This document shows positions 15,421 through 25,622 of a stretch of 64,000 bases of DNA, one piece after another. Where the stretch lies: contig NZ_JAYGII010000002.1 in NCBI RefSeq assembly GCF_034931365.1, positions 124,001 through 188,000 of the forward strand. Direction: 5' to 3'. Made by a program: the position numbers and the translations under genes. The notes under the pieces are model-generated. The model searched no databases. It worked only from the letters and a program-made list of their open reading frames with translations, and was not told the DNA's origin. This DNA comes from Natronospira elongata (GTDB taxonomy: Bacteria > Pseudomonadota > Gammaproteobacteria > Natronospirales > Natronospiraceae). Every line of letters begins with the position of its first letter. Positions within the stretch are counted from its first letter, which is position 1.

Positions 15421-18201
15421 ATGAAATCAAGACTGGCCTACGCGGCGCTGCTGCTCGCCCTGATCTGGGCGCCTGCTTCCCTGGCTCTCGGCCTCGGGGA
15501 TGTGGAGCTGCGTTCCCACCTCAATCAGCCGCTGGATGCCCGCATCGCTCTGGTTTCTCCCACCGAGGAGGAGCTGGACGCGCTTGAGGTGCGGATGGCC
15601 TCGCCGGAGCATTTCGAACGGTACGGCCTGGATCGCGGCGCGCTTCATGCTCGTATCCGCTTCGAACTGGTTCGGGACGGCCGGGATTCCTATATCCAGG
15701 TCAGTACCGAGCAGCCCGTCCGTGAACCCTTCGTGTCTTTCCTGGTGGAAGCACGCTGGGCCGCTGGCCGCCTGCTGCGGGAATACACTCTGCTGCTGGA
15801 TCCGCCGGATTTTGCTCCCGGCGAAGCGGCCGAGCCCGAGCGTCCCGTGGCGGAACGGGAGGAAGAGCCCCGACGCCCGGAACCCCGCCCTGAGCCGCGT
15901 CCGGAACCGCGAGCGGAAGCTGAACCGGAAGTCAGCGAGGAAGTCCGAGAGGAACCGCGCCGGGTTGCCCCGGAAGTGGAATTGGGCGGTCGTTATGGAC
16001 CCATTCGTCGTAATCAGACCCTCTGGGACATTGCCAATCAACTCCGTCCCGACGGTGTTTCCGTCAATCAGATGATGGTGGCTTTGTTTGAAGCCAATCC
16101 CGGTGCCTTTGACGGCAACATCAATCGTCTCCGACAGGGAGCGGTCCTTCGCGTCCCCGAGCGAGCCGAGCTGGGCCAGGTCGCTACGACCACCGCCAAT
16201 CGCGAGGTAGCCCGGCAAAACGAGGAATGGCAGCAGGGGCGGACTCGCGTCGCGGAGGCCCCGGAGCGTGAGCGCCGCGACGAACTTCGCCTGGTAGCCC
16301 CGGGTGAGGAGGATACCGAGGCTGTCGGGGTCGGTACCGAGGAGCAGCAGGAACGGCTGGCCGAACTGGAAACCGAGCTGGACCAGGTTCGCACCGAGCG
16401 TGACATGGCGGAGGACGAAGGTGAGGCCCTGCGCGGTCGGGTCGGCGAACTTGAAGAAGAGATCGAAGAGCTTCGCCGCATGGTGGAGCTCAAGGACGAA
16501 CAACTTGCCAGTCTGCAGCAGCGTGTCCGGGATGAAGACCTGGACGAGGGTCTTGAGGAGACCCCCGTATTCGCTGATGAGCAGGAAGAGGCCCTTGAGG
16601 AAGAGGAGCGGCTGGCAGAGGCTCGCGAGGAAGACGAGTCGGAAGTCATCGAGGAAGAAGACGAGGATGAGCTGGTGGTAGCCGTCGAAGACGACCCGGT
16701 GGCCGATGAGCCCGAAGCTGGGGCCGAGGAAGAGCCGGAGGCTCGACCTGAGCCGGCCCGGCCGGAGACCCGCTTTACGGATGACCCGTCCATGCTGTCT
16801 CGAGTCATGGCGGCCCTTGGCAGTCCCGCCGGCATGGGGGTGCTTGGGGCATTGGTGTTGGCAGCAGCCCTGAGTCTGGTTGCCGTGCGCCGTCGCCGGG
16901 CCGCTGCCGAGACGGCTGGACTTGGCGGCGATGGTGAAGCAGCTGATTTCGATGCAGACGGCGAAGACTTTGCGGCCGCAGAGGATGCCGGTGATCTCGA
17001 GGATGTGAATCTGTCTGATGAGGCCGATTCGGTTGCTGAACCGGATGCCGAGGCAGGCGATGCCGGTGGCCTCGATGAATCACAGATTGAGACAGTGGTG
17101 GAAGAGGCGGATTTCCACATCGCCTACGGCACCTTTGACAAGGCCGTGAAGCAGCTGGAGGAAGCCCTGGAACAGCATCCTGGCGAGGGTCAGTTGCATC
17201 TCAAGTTGCTGGAAACCCACTTTGCCGCCAGCGATGCCGAGGCTTTTGTCTCCGCCGCTGAACGCATGAGATCAAAACTGGGTAGCGACAGCTCCGAGTG
17301 GTCGGAAGCAGCGCGCCTGGGTCGAGAAATTGCCCCCAATAATGCCCTGTTTGCGGGGGTCGCTGCGCCTGAGCCGGCGGTAGAGCAGGAAGAAGAAGCG
17401 GATCTGACTCCGCCGGAAGCTCAGACCCTGGAAGTGGAGCGGCGTCCCGCCGAGGATACCGAGGAGATCCAGATCGATTTGGGTGACAGCGAAGATCTGG
17501 ATGCAGGCACTGATCAGGCTGAGGAAGAGGAAATCGGTTTTGATCTGCCCGACATGGACGCGGATGCCGAATCCACCGATGCCGGTGATGTAGCCGCCCC
17601 CACCGAGGAAAGTTCCGGCGACGAGGAACTGAGTTTCGATCTGCCGGACCTGGACGACGATGGTGGGCAGCCGTCGGCGGAAACCCCGTCCCAGGACGAT
17701 GCGCCCGCGCCAGCAGACGAGGACTTCTCCCTGGATGAAGAAGCCGCGCGCGTCCTTGATCGCTCCCTTGAGGAAGAGGACAGCGGCAAGGATGAAGGTG
17801 AAGATCTGGATTTCCCGACGGTGGATGTGCCACCGGAGAAGGCCAGCGAAGCCTTTGGAACCGACTCCCAGGCTCAGTTCGAGAAGGCCTTTGAAGAGCT
17901 CTCAAGCTACATGGGCAGTGAGGAAGAGGGCAAAGCCTCCAGTGCCGAAGCCCCCGGCAGCACCACCGATGATGATGTTGCTGGTGGCGGCATCGACTTC
18001 GGTGACGATGACGACGATCTGCTGGATCTGGGTGACGACGACTCCGATGAGATGGGAGAGATCGATACCAAGATTGATCTGGCTCGTGCCTATATCGATA
18101 TGGGTGACAGCGAAGGTGCCCAGGGGATCCTCGAAGAAGTTCTTGAGGAAGGCAATGAGGATCAGAAGAAAGAGGCCCAGTCCCTGCTCGACGGGATCTG
18201 A
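15421..18201 (+). CDS. fimV: FimV/HubP polar hub protein
   Basis: FimV, about 926 aa, a polar landmark and type IV pilus/peptidoglycan-associated protein. Order of parts: signal peptide (1-23), periplasmic FimV N-terminal domain (to about 135), Pro/Arg/Glu-rich linker, LysM domain (about 190-240, NQTLWDIANQLRPDG), coiled coil (about 310-370), acidic linker, transmembrane helix (about 468-490), a very acidic cytoplasmic region with repeats such as SFDLPDLDDD, and the conserved C-terminal FimV motif (IDTKIDLARAYIDMGD, about 880-926). ATG at 15421 is preceded by GGAG-type sites; a GTG at 15415 is the alternative. Its genomic place between asd and truA is the classical one. Confidence 0.93.
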   Translation: MKSRLAYAALLLALIWAPASLALGLGDVELRSHLNQPLDARIALVSPTEEELDALEVRMASPEHFERYGLDRGALHARIRFELVRDGRDSYIQVSTEQPVREPFVSFLVEARWAAGRLLREYTLLLDPPDFAPGEAAEPERPVAEREEEPRRPEPRPEPRPEPRAEAEPEVSEEVREEPRRVAPEVELGGRYGPIRRNQTLWDIANQLRPDGVSVNQMMVALFEANPGAFDGNINRLRQGAVLRVPERAELGQVATTTANREVARQNEEWQQGRTRVAEAPERERRDELRLVAPGEEDTEAVGVGTEEQQERLAELETELDQVRTERDMAEDEGEALRGRVGELEEEIEELRRMVELKDEQLASLQQRVRDEDLDEGLEETPVFADEQEEALEEEERLAEAREEDESEVIEEEDEDELVVAVEDDPVADEPEAGAEEEPEARPEPARPETRFTDDPSMLSRVMAALGSPAGMGVLGALVLAAALSLVAVRRRRAAAETAGLGGDGEAADFDADGEDFAAAEDAGDLEDVNLSDEADSVAEPDAEAGDAGGLDESQIETVVEEADFHIAYGTFDKAVKQLEEALEQHPGEGQLHLKLLETHFAASDAEAFVSAAERMRSKLGSDSSEWSEAARLGREIAPNNALFAGVAAPEPAVEQEEEADLTPPEAQTLEVERRPAEDTEEIQIDLGDSEDLDAGTDQAEEEEIGFDLPDMDADAESTDAGDVAAPTEESSGDEELSFDLPDLDDDGGQPSAETPSQDDAPAPADEDFSLDEEAARVLDRSLEEEDSGKDEGEDLDFPTVDVPPEKASEAFGTDSQAQFEKAFEELSSYMGSEEEGKASSAEAPGSTTDDDVAGGGIDFGDDDDDLLDLGDDDSDEMGEIDTKIDLARAYIDMGDSEGAQGILEEVLEEGNEDQKKEAQSLLDGI

Positions 18202-18221
18202 TGTCGGTGTAGACGAGCGAC

Positions 18222-18257
18222 AAAGGCCGCCGGCCCCTTGGCCGGCGGCCTTTGCTT
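18222..18257 (+). terminator. Terminator hairpin after fimV
   Basis: A perfect 14-bp stem (18222-18235 with 18240-18253), loop CCTT, starting with AAA and ending with TTT then GCTT. It is probably a Rho-independent terminator for fimV, active on both strands in principle. Confidence 0.8.
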
Positions 18258-18294
18258 ATGGCCTGGCCCTGCCCCCGTACCGATAAGTGACTCC

Positions 18295-18936
18295 ATGCCA
18301 CATGTTCGTGCCCACCTATTGCTGGTGCTGTTCACGGTAATCAGCCTCCCATGGCAGGACGGTCGCGTGATAGTGGGCCTGTTGGTCCTGCTACTGGCTT
18401 GGCATCTGTGGCAGGGGGCGGCTGCCATGACCAGCCTGGGGCGCGGGGTCTGGCGCCTGAAATGGCTGCTCCTCGGCCTCATGCTGGTTTATTTGTGGTT
18501 GCCTGGGCGGGAGCCACTCGCGGATGCCTGGTGGCCGGCAATGGAGCGGGGCCTGGTGTTGCTGGCCATGTTTGCCAGCGTACACACGCTCCTGTTTTCC
18601 ACCCCGCCGGACCGGCTTGGCGCTGCTCTTGCCGAAGGGTTGAGCCCGCTGGATCGTGTCCATTTGCCGGGATCCATTTTTGCACGGCGGCTGGCCATGC
18701 TGCTGGCGCAAGCCGTGGAAGAGCGCCGTTCCCTGGCGCAAGACACAGTGGGCGGCGGTGGCTGGTTCAGTTGGATTCCGCGCCGACTGGCCGGGGAGAT
18801 ACGACGGATGGAGGCCCGGGCCGCGGAGCCGGCGGACGATTTTCCGCCCCTGCCAGACCTGGGGCCCACCCCGTGGCATGACTGGCTAATATGTATCCTC
18901 GCCGCGCTGGCCTTGCTGACTCTGCTATGGATCTGA
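18295..18936 (+). CDS. CbiQ/ECF-T-like membrane protein, orphan
   Basis: A 213-aa membrane protein with about four N-terminal hydrophobic segments, a long cytoplasmic-looking stretch and one C-terminal helix. The segment TPPDRLGAALAEGLSPLDRV followed by FARRLAMLLAQAVEERRSL resembles the coupling-helix part of ECF-transporter T components (CbiQ family), which contact the ATPases. No ECF ATPase or S component is nearby, and it sits between fimV and truA. I propose a CbiQ-like fold with an unknown partner. The start at 18295 avoids the terminator hairpin of fimV; a longer frame upstream would translate through it. Confidence 0.55.
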   Translation: MPHVRAHLLLVLFTVISLPWQDGRVIVGLLVLLLAWHLWQGAAAMTSLGRGVWRLKWLLLGLMLVYLWLPGREPLADAWWPAMERGLVLLAMFASVHTLLFSTPPDRLGAALAEGLSPLDRVHLPGSIFARRLAMLLAQAVEERRSLAQDTVGGGGWFSWIPRRLAGEIRRMEARAAEPADDFPPLPDLGPTPWHDWLICILAALALLTLLWI

Positions 18937-18951
18937 CTGGATAATCACGCG

Positions 18952-19782
18952 ATGACGACTGACAAGGGACAGATGTGGGTGGCCGGCCTGGAGTACGACG
19001 GCAGCGGTTTCCGGGGCTGGCAGGCCCAGCAGCCGGGGGTTCGCACGGTGCAGGAAGTGTTGACCGCTGCCTTGTCACGGGTGGCTGACCACCCGCTGGA
19101 GGCGGTTTGTGCCGGACGGACCGATGCTGGCGTTCATGCACTGGGGCAGGTGGTACATTTTCAGAGCCCCGCGCCGCGGCCTCCTCGGGCCTGGCTGCTG
19201 GGCTGCAACAGTGCCTTGCCCGATGACGTCAATCTTCGCTGGGTCGAGCCCGTCGATGACGACTTTCATGCGCGTTACTCGGCGCACTCGAGAAGCTATC
19301 GTTATGTGTTCTGGAATCGCCCGGCACGGACTGCCCTGGGCCGTCAGCGGGCCTGCTGGGTTTACCATCCTCTGGATGCCGCCGCCATGCATCGGGCGGC
19401 CCAGGCGCTGATCGGGGAACACGACTTCAGTGCCTACCGTGCGGTTGCCTGCCAGTCGCCAACACCCATGCGTTTCGTGGAAGCCATTTCGGTCCAACGG
19501 GAGGGTGACCTGGTGGTCATGGATATCCGCGCCAATGCCTTTCTGCATCACATGGTCCGCAATATTGCCGGGGTCTTGATGGCGGTCGGCAAGGGGGATG
19601 CGGAGGAATCATGGCCGGCCGATGTGCTGGTCGGCCGGGACCGGACGCGCGGGGGCGTGACGGCGCCAGCGGAGGGGCTTTATTTCCACGGTGTTCGCTA
19701 TCCCGATTTTCCCGCCATTGACCGCCTCAGCAAGCCTTCTCATGAGCCCATGTTGCCGGGGCCGGCCATCCCGGGGCAGTGA
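18952..19782 (+). CDS. truA: tRNA pseudouridine(38-40) synthase TruA
   Basis: TruA, 276 aa, makes pseudouridine at positions 38-40 of the anticodon arm. The catalytic aspartate is in CAGRTDAGVHALGQVVHF. Other family segments are LEYDGSGFRGWQ at the N-terminus, FHARYSAHSRSYRYVFWN and FLHHMVRNIAGVL. It begins the truA-trpF-trpB-trpA-accD-folC-dedD-cvpA-purF series. The distance of 15 nt from the CbiQ-like gene suggests they share a transcript. Confidence 0.96.
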   Translation: MTTDKGQMWVAGLEYDGSGFRGWQAQQPGVRTVQEVLTAALSRVADHPLEAVCAGRTDAGVHALGQVVHFQSPAPRPPRAWLLGCNSALPDDVNLRWVEPVDDDFHARYSAHSRSYRYVFWNRPARTALGRQRACWVYHPLDAAAMHRAAQALIGEHDFSAYRAVACQSPTPMRFVEAISVQREGDLVVMDIRANAFLHHMVRNIAGVLMAVGKGDAEESWPADVLVGRDRTRGGVTAPAEGLYFHGVRYPDFPAIDRLSKPSHEPMLPGPAIPGQ

Positions 19783-19885
19783 GTCCGGGTCGGCTTTCTG
19801 TTAAGGTTTAAGGCATGTGCCTGCCCATCCCGGCAGTTTCCTTATCAACAGCGATAATTTGCGCGGCAGAGGCAACCCGCTCCAC

Positions 19886-20524
19886 ATGCAGCCCCGAGTG
19901 AAGATCTGTGGCATCACCACGGCCGAACAGGCCCGCTGGGCTGCCGAGGCCGGCGCGGACGCCATTGGTCTGGTCTTTCACGAGCCAAGCACTCGCGCCG
20001 TCGGGATACAGCAGGCCACCGACATCATTGCAGCCATACCGGCCTATGTTTCCGTGGTCGGATTGTTCATGAACCCGGATGCCGCCCAGGTGCGGACGGT
20101 GCTCGAGCGACTGCCGCTGGAAATGCTGCAGTTTCACGGCGAGGAGAGTGCCGATTTCTGTCGCCGCTTTGGCCGTCGCTACGTCAAGGCCGTGGGCATG
20201 TCCGGGGAATTGGATCTGGAGCAGGCCAGTCAGCTCTATCCGGATGCTGCCGCTCTACTGGTGGATAGCCATGCCGGCCGCCGTGCCGGTGGTACCGGTG
20301 AGCGTTTTGACTGGAGTCGACTGCCTTCCCGGCCCGATTTTGATCTGGTCCTTGCCGGCGGTCTGGCTCCAGGCAATGTCGCCGAGGCGATTCGCGTCGT
20401 CCGGCCCTGGGCGGTGGATGTCAGTTCCGGCGTGGAATCGGCGCCGGGGCAGAAGGATCCGCAATTGATGTCGCGATTCATAGAAGAGGTGCAAGGTGTC
20501 GGCCAAAGCAAAGAATCTGAGTGA
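19886..20524 (+). CDS. trpF: Phosphoribosylanthranilate isomerase
   Basis: TrpF, 212 aa, a (beta/alpha)8 barrel that isomerises phosphoribosylanthranilate in tryptophan synthesis. The signature RVKICGITT is at the N-terminus and its cysteine is the expected general base; LQFHGEE and the C-terminal VDVSSGVESAPGQKD phosphate site are also present. I use ATG 19886; a TTG at 19859 and a GTG at 19817 lie in frame and the ribosome-binding site is not decisive. Its 3' end overlaps trpB by 29 nt. Confidence 0.94.
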   Translation: MQPRVKICGITTAEQARWAAEAGADAIGLVFHEPSTRAVGIQQATDIIAAIPAYVSVVGLFMNPDAAQVRTVLERLPLEMLQFHGEESADFCRRFGRRYVKAVGMSGELDLEQASQLYPDAAALLVDSHAGRRAGGTGERFDWSRLPSRPDFDLVLAGGLAPGNVAEAIRVVRPWAVDVSSGVESAPGQKDPQLMSRFIEEVQGVGQSKESE

Positions 20525-21734
20525 GCTTCCCCCGAATGGATACCGCCAGCTGCCCGACGCACAAGGGCATTTCGGCATATTTGGCGGCAGTTTCGTGTCC
20601 GAGACCCTGATGGGGCCGGTCGAGGAGCTGCGACAGGCGTACGAATCGGCACGCCAGGACCCGGCGTTCCAGCGTGAAATTGCCCGCGAGCTGGGGCGTT
20701 TCGTGGGTCGTCCCACCCCCCTGTATCCCGCTGATCGCCTCAGCGAATGGGCCGGCGGAGCCCGTATCTGGCTGAAACGGGAAGACCTTTGCCATACCGG
20801 TGCCCACAAGGTGAACAACACCGTGGGGCAGGCCATTCTTGCCCGACGGATGGGCAAGCCGCGGGTGATTGCCGAAACCGGGGCCGGTCAGCATGGTGTC
20901 GCATCGGCTACCGTGGCAGCCCGGCTGGGCCTGGAATGCGTGGTCTACATGGGCGCCGAGGATATGCGTCGCCAGGAAGCCAATGTCTTCCGGATGCGAC
21001 TCCTGGGCGCCAAGGTGGTGCCGGTGGAATCCGGCTCCCGCACCTTGAAGGATGCCCTCAATGAAGCCATGCGCGATTGGGTGGCAAACGTGGACGACAC
21101 CTTTTACATCATCGGCACCGTCGCTGGCCCCCATCCCTATCCCATGATGGTGCGGGATTTCCAGTCAGTCATCGGCGAAGAGGCCCGGGAGCAAATGCAG
21201 GCCGATGCCGGTGTGCTGCCGGATGCCGTGGTGGCCTGTGTGGGTGGCGGTTCCAATGCCATCGGCATTTTTCACCCCTTCCTGGACGATGACCAGGTCG
21301 CCCTCCATGGTGTGGAAGCGGCAGGCGACGGGGTGGAAACCGGTCGTCACGCGGCGCCATTGAGCGCCGGTCGGCCCGGGGTGCTGCATGGCAATCGAAC
21401 CTATCTGATGACGGACGAGGATGGGCTGATCATTCATACCCATTCCATTTCCGCCGGCCTCGACTATCCCGGCGTCGGTCCCGAACACGCCTGGTTGAAG
21501 GACGTGGGGCGGGCCGAATACGGTCATGTGACCGACCGAGAGGCCCTGGATGCCTTCCATCGCCTCAGTCGCACGGAAGGCATCATGCCGGCGCTGGAAT
21601 CGGCTCACGCCGTGGCCCATGCCATCAAGCTGGCGCGACGCCTCGGCAAGGGCAAGCATGTGCTGGTGAACCTCTCCGGGCGAGGTGACAAGGATATGCA
21701 CACGGTCGCCGCCGAAGAGGGGGTGTCGCTGTGA
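20496..21734 (+). CDS. trpB: Tryptophan synthase beta chain
   Basis: TrpB, 412 aa, condenses indole with serine using PLP. The PLP lysine is Lys105 in HTGAHKVNNTVGQ; the phosphate-binding GGGSNAIG and the indole-tunnel region are conserved. The start is GTG at 20496, 29 nt inside trpF, with GAGG upstream, so translation is probably coupled. It partners TrpA, encoded immediately downstream, in the alpha2-beta2 complex. Confidence 0.97.
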   Translation: MSAKAKNLSELPPNGYRQLPDAQGHFGIFGGSFVSETLMGPVEELRQAYESARQDPAFQREIARELGRFVGRPTPLYPADRLSEWAGGARIWLKREDLCHTGAHKVNNTVGQAILARRMGKPRVIAETGAGQHGVASATVAARLGLECVVYMGAEDMRRQEANVFRMRLLGAKVVPVESGSRTLKDALNEAMRDWVANVDDTFYIIGTVAGPHPYPMMVRDFQSVIGEEAREQMQADAGVLPDAVVACVGGGSNAIGIFHPFLDDDQVALHGVEAAGDGVETGRHAAPLSAGRPGVLHGNRTYLMTDEDGLIIHTHSISAGLDYPGVGPEHAWLKDVGRAEYGHVTDREALDAFHRLSRTEGIMPALESAHAVAHAIKLARRLGKGKHVLVNLSGRGDKDMHTVAAEEGVSL

Positions 21735-22573
21735 GCCGGATCGAAGCACGTTTCAAGACCCTGAGCGCGGCCAATCGGGCCGCTCTGATCCCCTACATCA
21801 TGACCGGTGATCCGTCACCGGATGAGACCGTGGCCGTCATGCATGGCCTGGTGGCGGGGGGTGCCGACATGATCGAGCTGGGCATGCCTTTCTCCGACCC
21901 GGTCGCTGACGGCAGTATCATTCAGGCTGCCGGCGAGCGGGCCCTGGCCGCCGGTCAACGCCTCAAGCACAGTCTGGCTGCGGTTCGCGCCTTCCGGGAG
22001 ACAGACCAGGACACGCCGGTCATCTTCATGGGCTACCTCAACCCGGTGGAAATCATGGGCACTGAGGCCTTTGTTCAGTCTGCTGCGGAGGCGGGGGTGG
22101 ATGGTCTGCTATTGGTAGACTCCCCACCCGAGGAATCCGCGGAGCTGGCGCCGGCGGTGCGCGAGGCCGGTATGGACATGATCTTCCTGGTGGCACCCAC
22201 CACCAGCGAGGTCCGTCGTCGCCGAATTGCGGAGCTGGGCAGCGGTTTCGTTTATTATGTGTCCCTCAAGGGCGTGACCGGGGCCGGCGGACTGGATGTG
22301 GACGCGGTCGCCGAGAGCCTCGCCGGTTTGCGGCAGCACACCCAGCTGCCACTGGGCGTGGGCTTTGGCATCCGTGATGCCGACAGTGCGGCCGCCGTGG
22401 GGCGGGTGGCCGACGCCGTGATCGTTGGCAGCGCCCTGGTGGAACATCTTCATGCAGCGGCGGGGCAGGGTGAAGAACCGGCCCGGGCCGCTCGTCAATT
22501 CATCGAGCCTCTGCGCGAGGCCCTGGACGGGGCGCGTAGTGGCGGCAATGCAAAGGACGTGGCCTTGTCATGA
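21731..22573 (+). CDS. trpA: Tryptophan synthase alpha chain
   Basis: TrpA, 280 aa, cleaves indole-3-glycerol phosphate to indole. The catalytic acids are Glu49 and Asp60 in MIELGMPFSDPVADGS; the phosphate-binding GVGFGIRDADSA and GSALVE are near the C-terminus. The start is GTG, overlapping the trpB stop by 4 nt, and the stop overlaps accD by 4 nt, giving a tightly coupled trpF-trpB-trpA-accD run. Confidence 0.96.
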   Translation: MSRIEARFKTLSAANRAALIPYIMTGDPSPDETVAVMHGLVAGGADMIELGMPFSDPVADGSIIQAAGERALAAGQRLKHSLAAVRAFRETDQDTPVIFMGYLNPVEIMGTEAFVQSAAEAGVDGLLLVDSPPEESAELAPAVREAGMDMIFLVAPTTSEVRRRRIAELGSGFVYYVSLKGVTGAGGLDVDAVAESLAGLRQHTQLPLGVGFGIRDADSAAAVGRVADAVIVGSALVEHLHAAAGQGEEPARAARQFIEPLREALDGARSGGNAKDVALS

Positions 22574-23433
22574 ACTGGTTCAAGCGACTCGTTCCCTCCC
22601 GTATCAAGACCCAGGGGCGCAGCCGTAGCGTGCCGGAAGGGCTGTGGACCAAGTGTCCGGCCTGCGATTCGGTGCTCTATCGTTCCGACCTGGAGCGCAA
22701 TGAGCATGTCTGCCCCAAATGCGGCCATCACATGCGCTTGCGTGCCCGTCGCCGTCTGGAAATGTTTCTGGATGCGGACTCCGCCGCCGAGTTGGCGGAT
22801 GGGGTGGAGCCCGTGGATGCCCTCAAGTTTAGGGACAGCAAGAAGTATCGTGACCGCATCGTCCAGTCGCAGAAGAAGACCGGTGAGAAAGATGCCCTGG
22901 TGGTCATGAAAGGTCGGCTCAAGGGCATGCCCGTGGTCGCCTGCGCCTTCGATTTCGCTTTCATGGGCGGCTCCATGGGTTCGGTGGTCGGTGAGCGCTT
23001 CGTCCGTGCGGCCACCGCTGCCTCGGAGGCCAATTGTCCTCTCATCTGCTTTACCGCCAGTGGTGGCGCCCGCATGCAGGAAGCCCTGCTGTCTCTGATG
23101 CAGATGGCCAAGACCAGCGCTGCGCTTGCGCGCTTGTCCGAACAGGGCGTTCCCTTCATTTCCGTACTCACTGACCCCACTACCGGCGGCGTCAGCGCCA
23201 GCCTGGCCATGCTGGGCGACCTCAATGTCGCCGAACCCAAGGCCTTGATCGGTTTTGCCGGTCCCAGGGTGATTGAACAGACCGTGCGCGAGACCCTGCC
23301 GGAAGGCTTCCAGCGCAGTGAGTTTTTGGTAGAGCATGGGGCGGTGGACATGATCGTGGATCGTCGCGAGATGCGCCAGCGCCTGGCCAATGTGCTGGCC
23401 ATCATGACTCGCCAGCGCCTGACCCAGGTCTGA
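22570..23433 (+). CDS. accD: Acetyl-CoA carboxylase carboxyltransferase subunit beta
   Basis: AccD, 287 aa, with AccA transfers the carboxyl group from biotin to acetyl-CoA, the first step in fatty-acid synthesis. The N-terminal zinc ribbon is seen as KCPACDS and HVCPKCGHH. The carboxyltransferase core includes GGSMGSVVGERFVRA, CFTASGGARMQEALLSLMQM and DPTTGGVSAS. ATGA overlap with trpA. accA is not in the window. Confidence 0.97.
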   Translation: MNWFKRLVPSRIKTQGRSRSVPEGLWTKCPACDSVLYRSDLERNEHVCPKCGHHMRLRARRRLEMFLDADSAAELADGVEPVDALKFRDSKKYRDRIVQSQKKTGEKDALVVMKGRLKGMPVVACAFDFAFMGGSMGSVVGERFVRAATAASEANCPLICFTASGGARMQEALLSLMQMAKTSAALARLSEQGVPFISVLTDPTTGGVSASLAMLGDLNVAEPKALIGFAGPRVIEQTVRETLPEGFQRSEFLVEHGAVDMIVDRREMRQRLANVLAIMTRQRLTQV

Positions 23434-23455
23434 TCGGCCGGGGCAGTTGCGGGCA

Positions 23456-24790
23456 ATGAAACCAGCCGGCCAGCCTGCTCCTACCGCGCCCGGCCCCAAG
23501 GCCGGATTGACGCAGTGGCTGCGCTGGCTGGAAGGCCTGCACAGCAGTGCCATCGACCTGGGTCTGGAGCGTCTTCGGCCGGTCTGCCAGGCCATGGGGC
23601 TCGACCGTCCTCCCTTTCGTGTTCTCACCGTGGCCGGTACCAATGGCAAGGGCTCATCGGTGGCAGTCGCCGCAGCCCTGCTGACCGCTGCCGGACATCG
23701 CGTGGGCAGCTATACCTCGCCCCACCTGATCGATTTCAACGAACGTATCTGTATTGACGGCCTTCCGGCCTCCGATGCCGAGATCCTCCAGGCCTTTCAG
23801 GCCGTGGAGGCCGCCCGTGGCGCCATCAGTCTCAGTTATTTCGAATACACCACCCTGGCCGCGCTGGCGATCTTTCGACAGCGCGGGGTAAGCCATGCCG
23901 TGCTGGAGGTCGGCCTGGGAGGCCGTCTCGATGCGGTCAATGTCATTGATGCCGATGTGGCATTGCTGACCCGGGTGGCACTCGACCATGCCGAGTGGCT
24001 CGGTAACGATCTTGCCGGCATTGCCCGGGAGAAGGCCGGTGTCTGTCGGCCGTCCCGACCCGTTGTGGTGGCGGACCGAGATGGACCTTTGGCCGAGGCA
24101 GCCCGGGAAACGGGCGCGCGGCCGCTGCTGCTTGGGAAGCGTGACTTTGTCTGGGGCCAGGACGGAGATAGCTGGTTCTGGGAATCCAACGAAGCGCGGC
24201 TGGATGGGCTCGGGCTCGAGCCCTGGTGGCATATGCCCTGGCAGCGGGCCAACGCGGCCGCGGCCATGCAGGCGGTGTCGTTGCTGGCGCCGGAGGTTCT
24301 GGCCGATGCGGGGCGGGTCCGTCAGGTCCTGTCCACGCTGCAGCCCCCCGGCCGGGTTCAACGACTGGCCGGCCAGCCCGAAACCCTGCTCGATGTGGCC
24401 CATAATCCGGATGCCGCCCTGGCCTTGATGGATTATTTGCGTGCCCGACCCGTGAATGGGCAGACCCGGGCCATCATTGGTATGCGCGCGGACAAGGATA
24501 TTGCTGGTGTGGTGACGACATTGGCCGGTGAAGTGGACGAATGGTGGCCTGCTGATTTGTCCGCTCAGGGGGGGCTCAGTGCCGAGGGCCTGGATCAGCG
24601 CATCCATGTTGCTTGTCCTGCCGCCCACACCCGAGTGAAGAATGCCGACCCGGTTGAGACCTGGCTTGCGGCCCGGGCCAGCGCCAACCCCGGCGACCGC
24701 TTGCTGGTGCTTGGTTCCTTCATGACCGTCGGCCCCGTGTTGCGCCAGGTCGATGCTGCGGGGCACACTGTGGGTATTGGCAATCGCTGA
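23456..24790 (+). CDS. folC: Dihydrofolate synthase / folylpolyglutamate synthase
   Basis: FolC, about 444 aa, adds glutamate to dihydropteroate and to tetrahydrofolate. The P-loop is VAGTNGKGSSVA, followed by YTSPHLIDFNERI and the FolC motif EVGLGGRLDAVNV; the Mur-ligase C-terminal domain has LDVAHNPDAALAL. ATG at 23456 is chosen over TTG at 23447. It lies between accD and dedD, the order found in many gammaproteobacteria. Confidence 0.95.
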   Translation: MKPAGQPAPTAPGPKAGLTQWLRWLEGLHSSAIDLGLERLRPVCQAMGLDRPPFRVLTVAGTNGKGSSVAVAAALLTAAGHRVGSYTSPHLIDFNERICIDGLPASDAEILQAFQAVEAARGAISLSYFEYTTLAALAIFRQRGVSHAVLEVGLGGRLDAVNVIDADVALLTRVALDHAEWLGNDLAGIAREKAGVCRPSRPVVVADRDGPLAEAARETGARPLLLGKRDFVWGQDGDSWFWESNEARLDGLGLEPWWHMPWQRANAAAAMQAVSLLAPEVLADAGRVRQVLSTLQPPGRVQRLAGQPETLLDVAHNPDAALALMDYLRARPVNGQTRAIIGMRADKDIAGVVTTLAGEVDEWWPADLSAQGGLSAEGLDQRIHVACPAAHTRVKNADPVETWLAARASANPGDRLLVLGSFMTVGPVLRQVDAAGHTVGIGNR

Positions 24791-24811
24791 TCGATTCGGG
24801 AGCGTACCGTC

Positions 24812-25531
<720 letters not shown>

Positions 25532-25622
25532 GGCTCTCTGATCTGGTAGAATTCCGGCTCGCGTCCGTCCGGCCTATTCGAGCCGGACTCTCGAGGGAAA
25601 GCGTGCGGGGATTGGATGGGGC

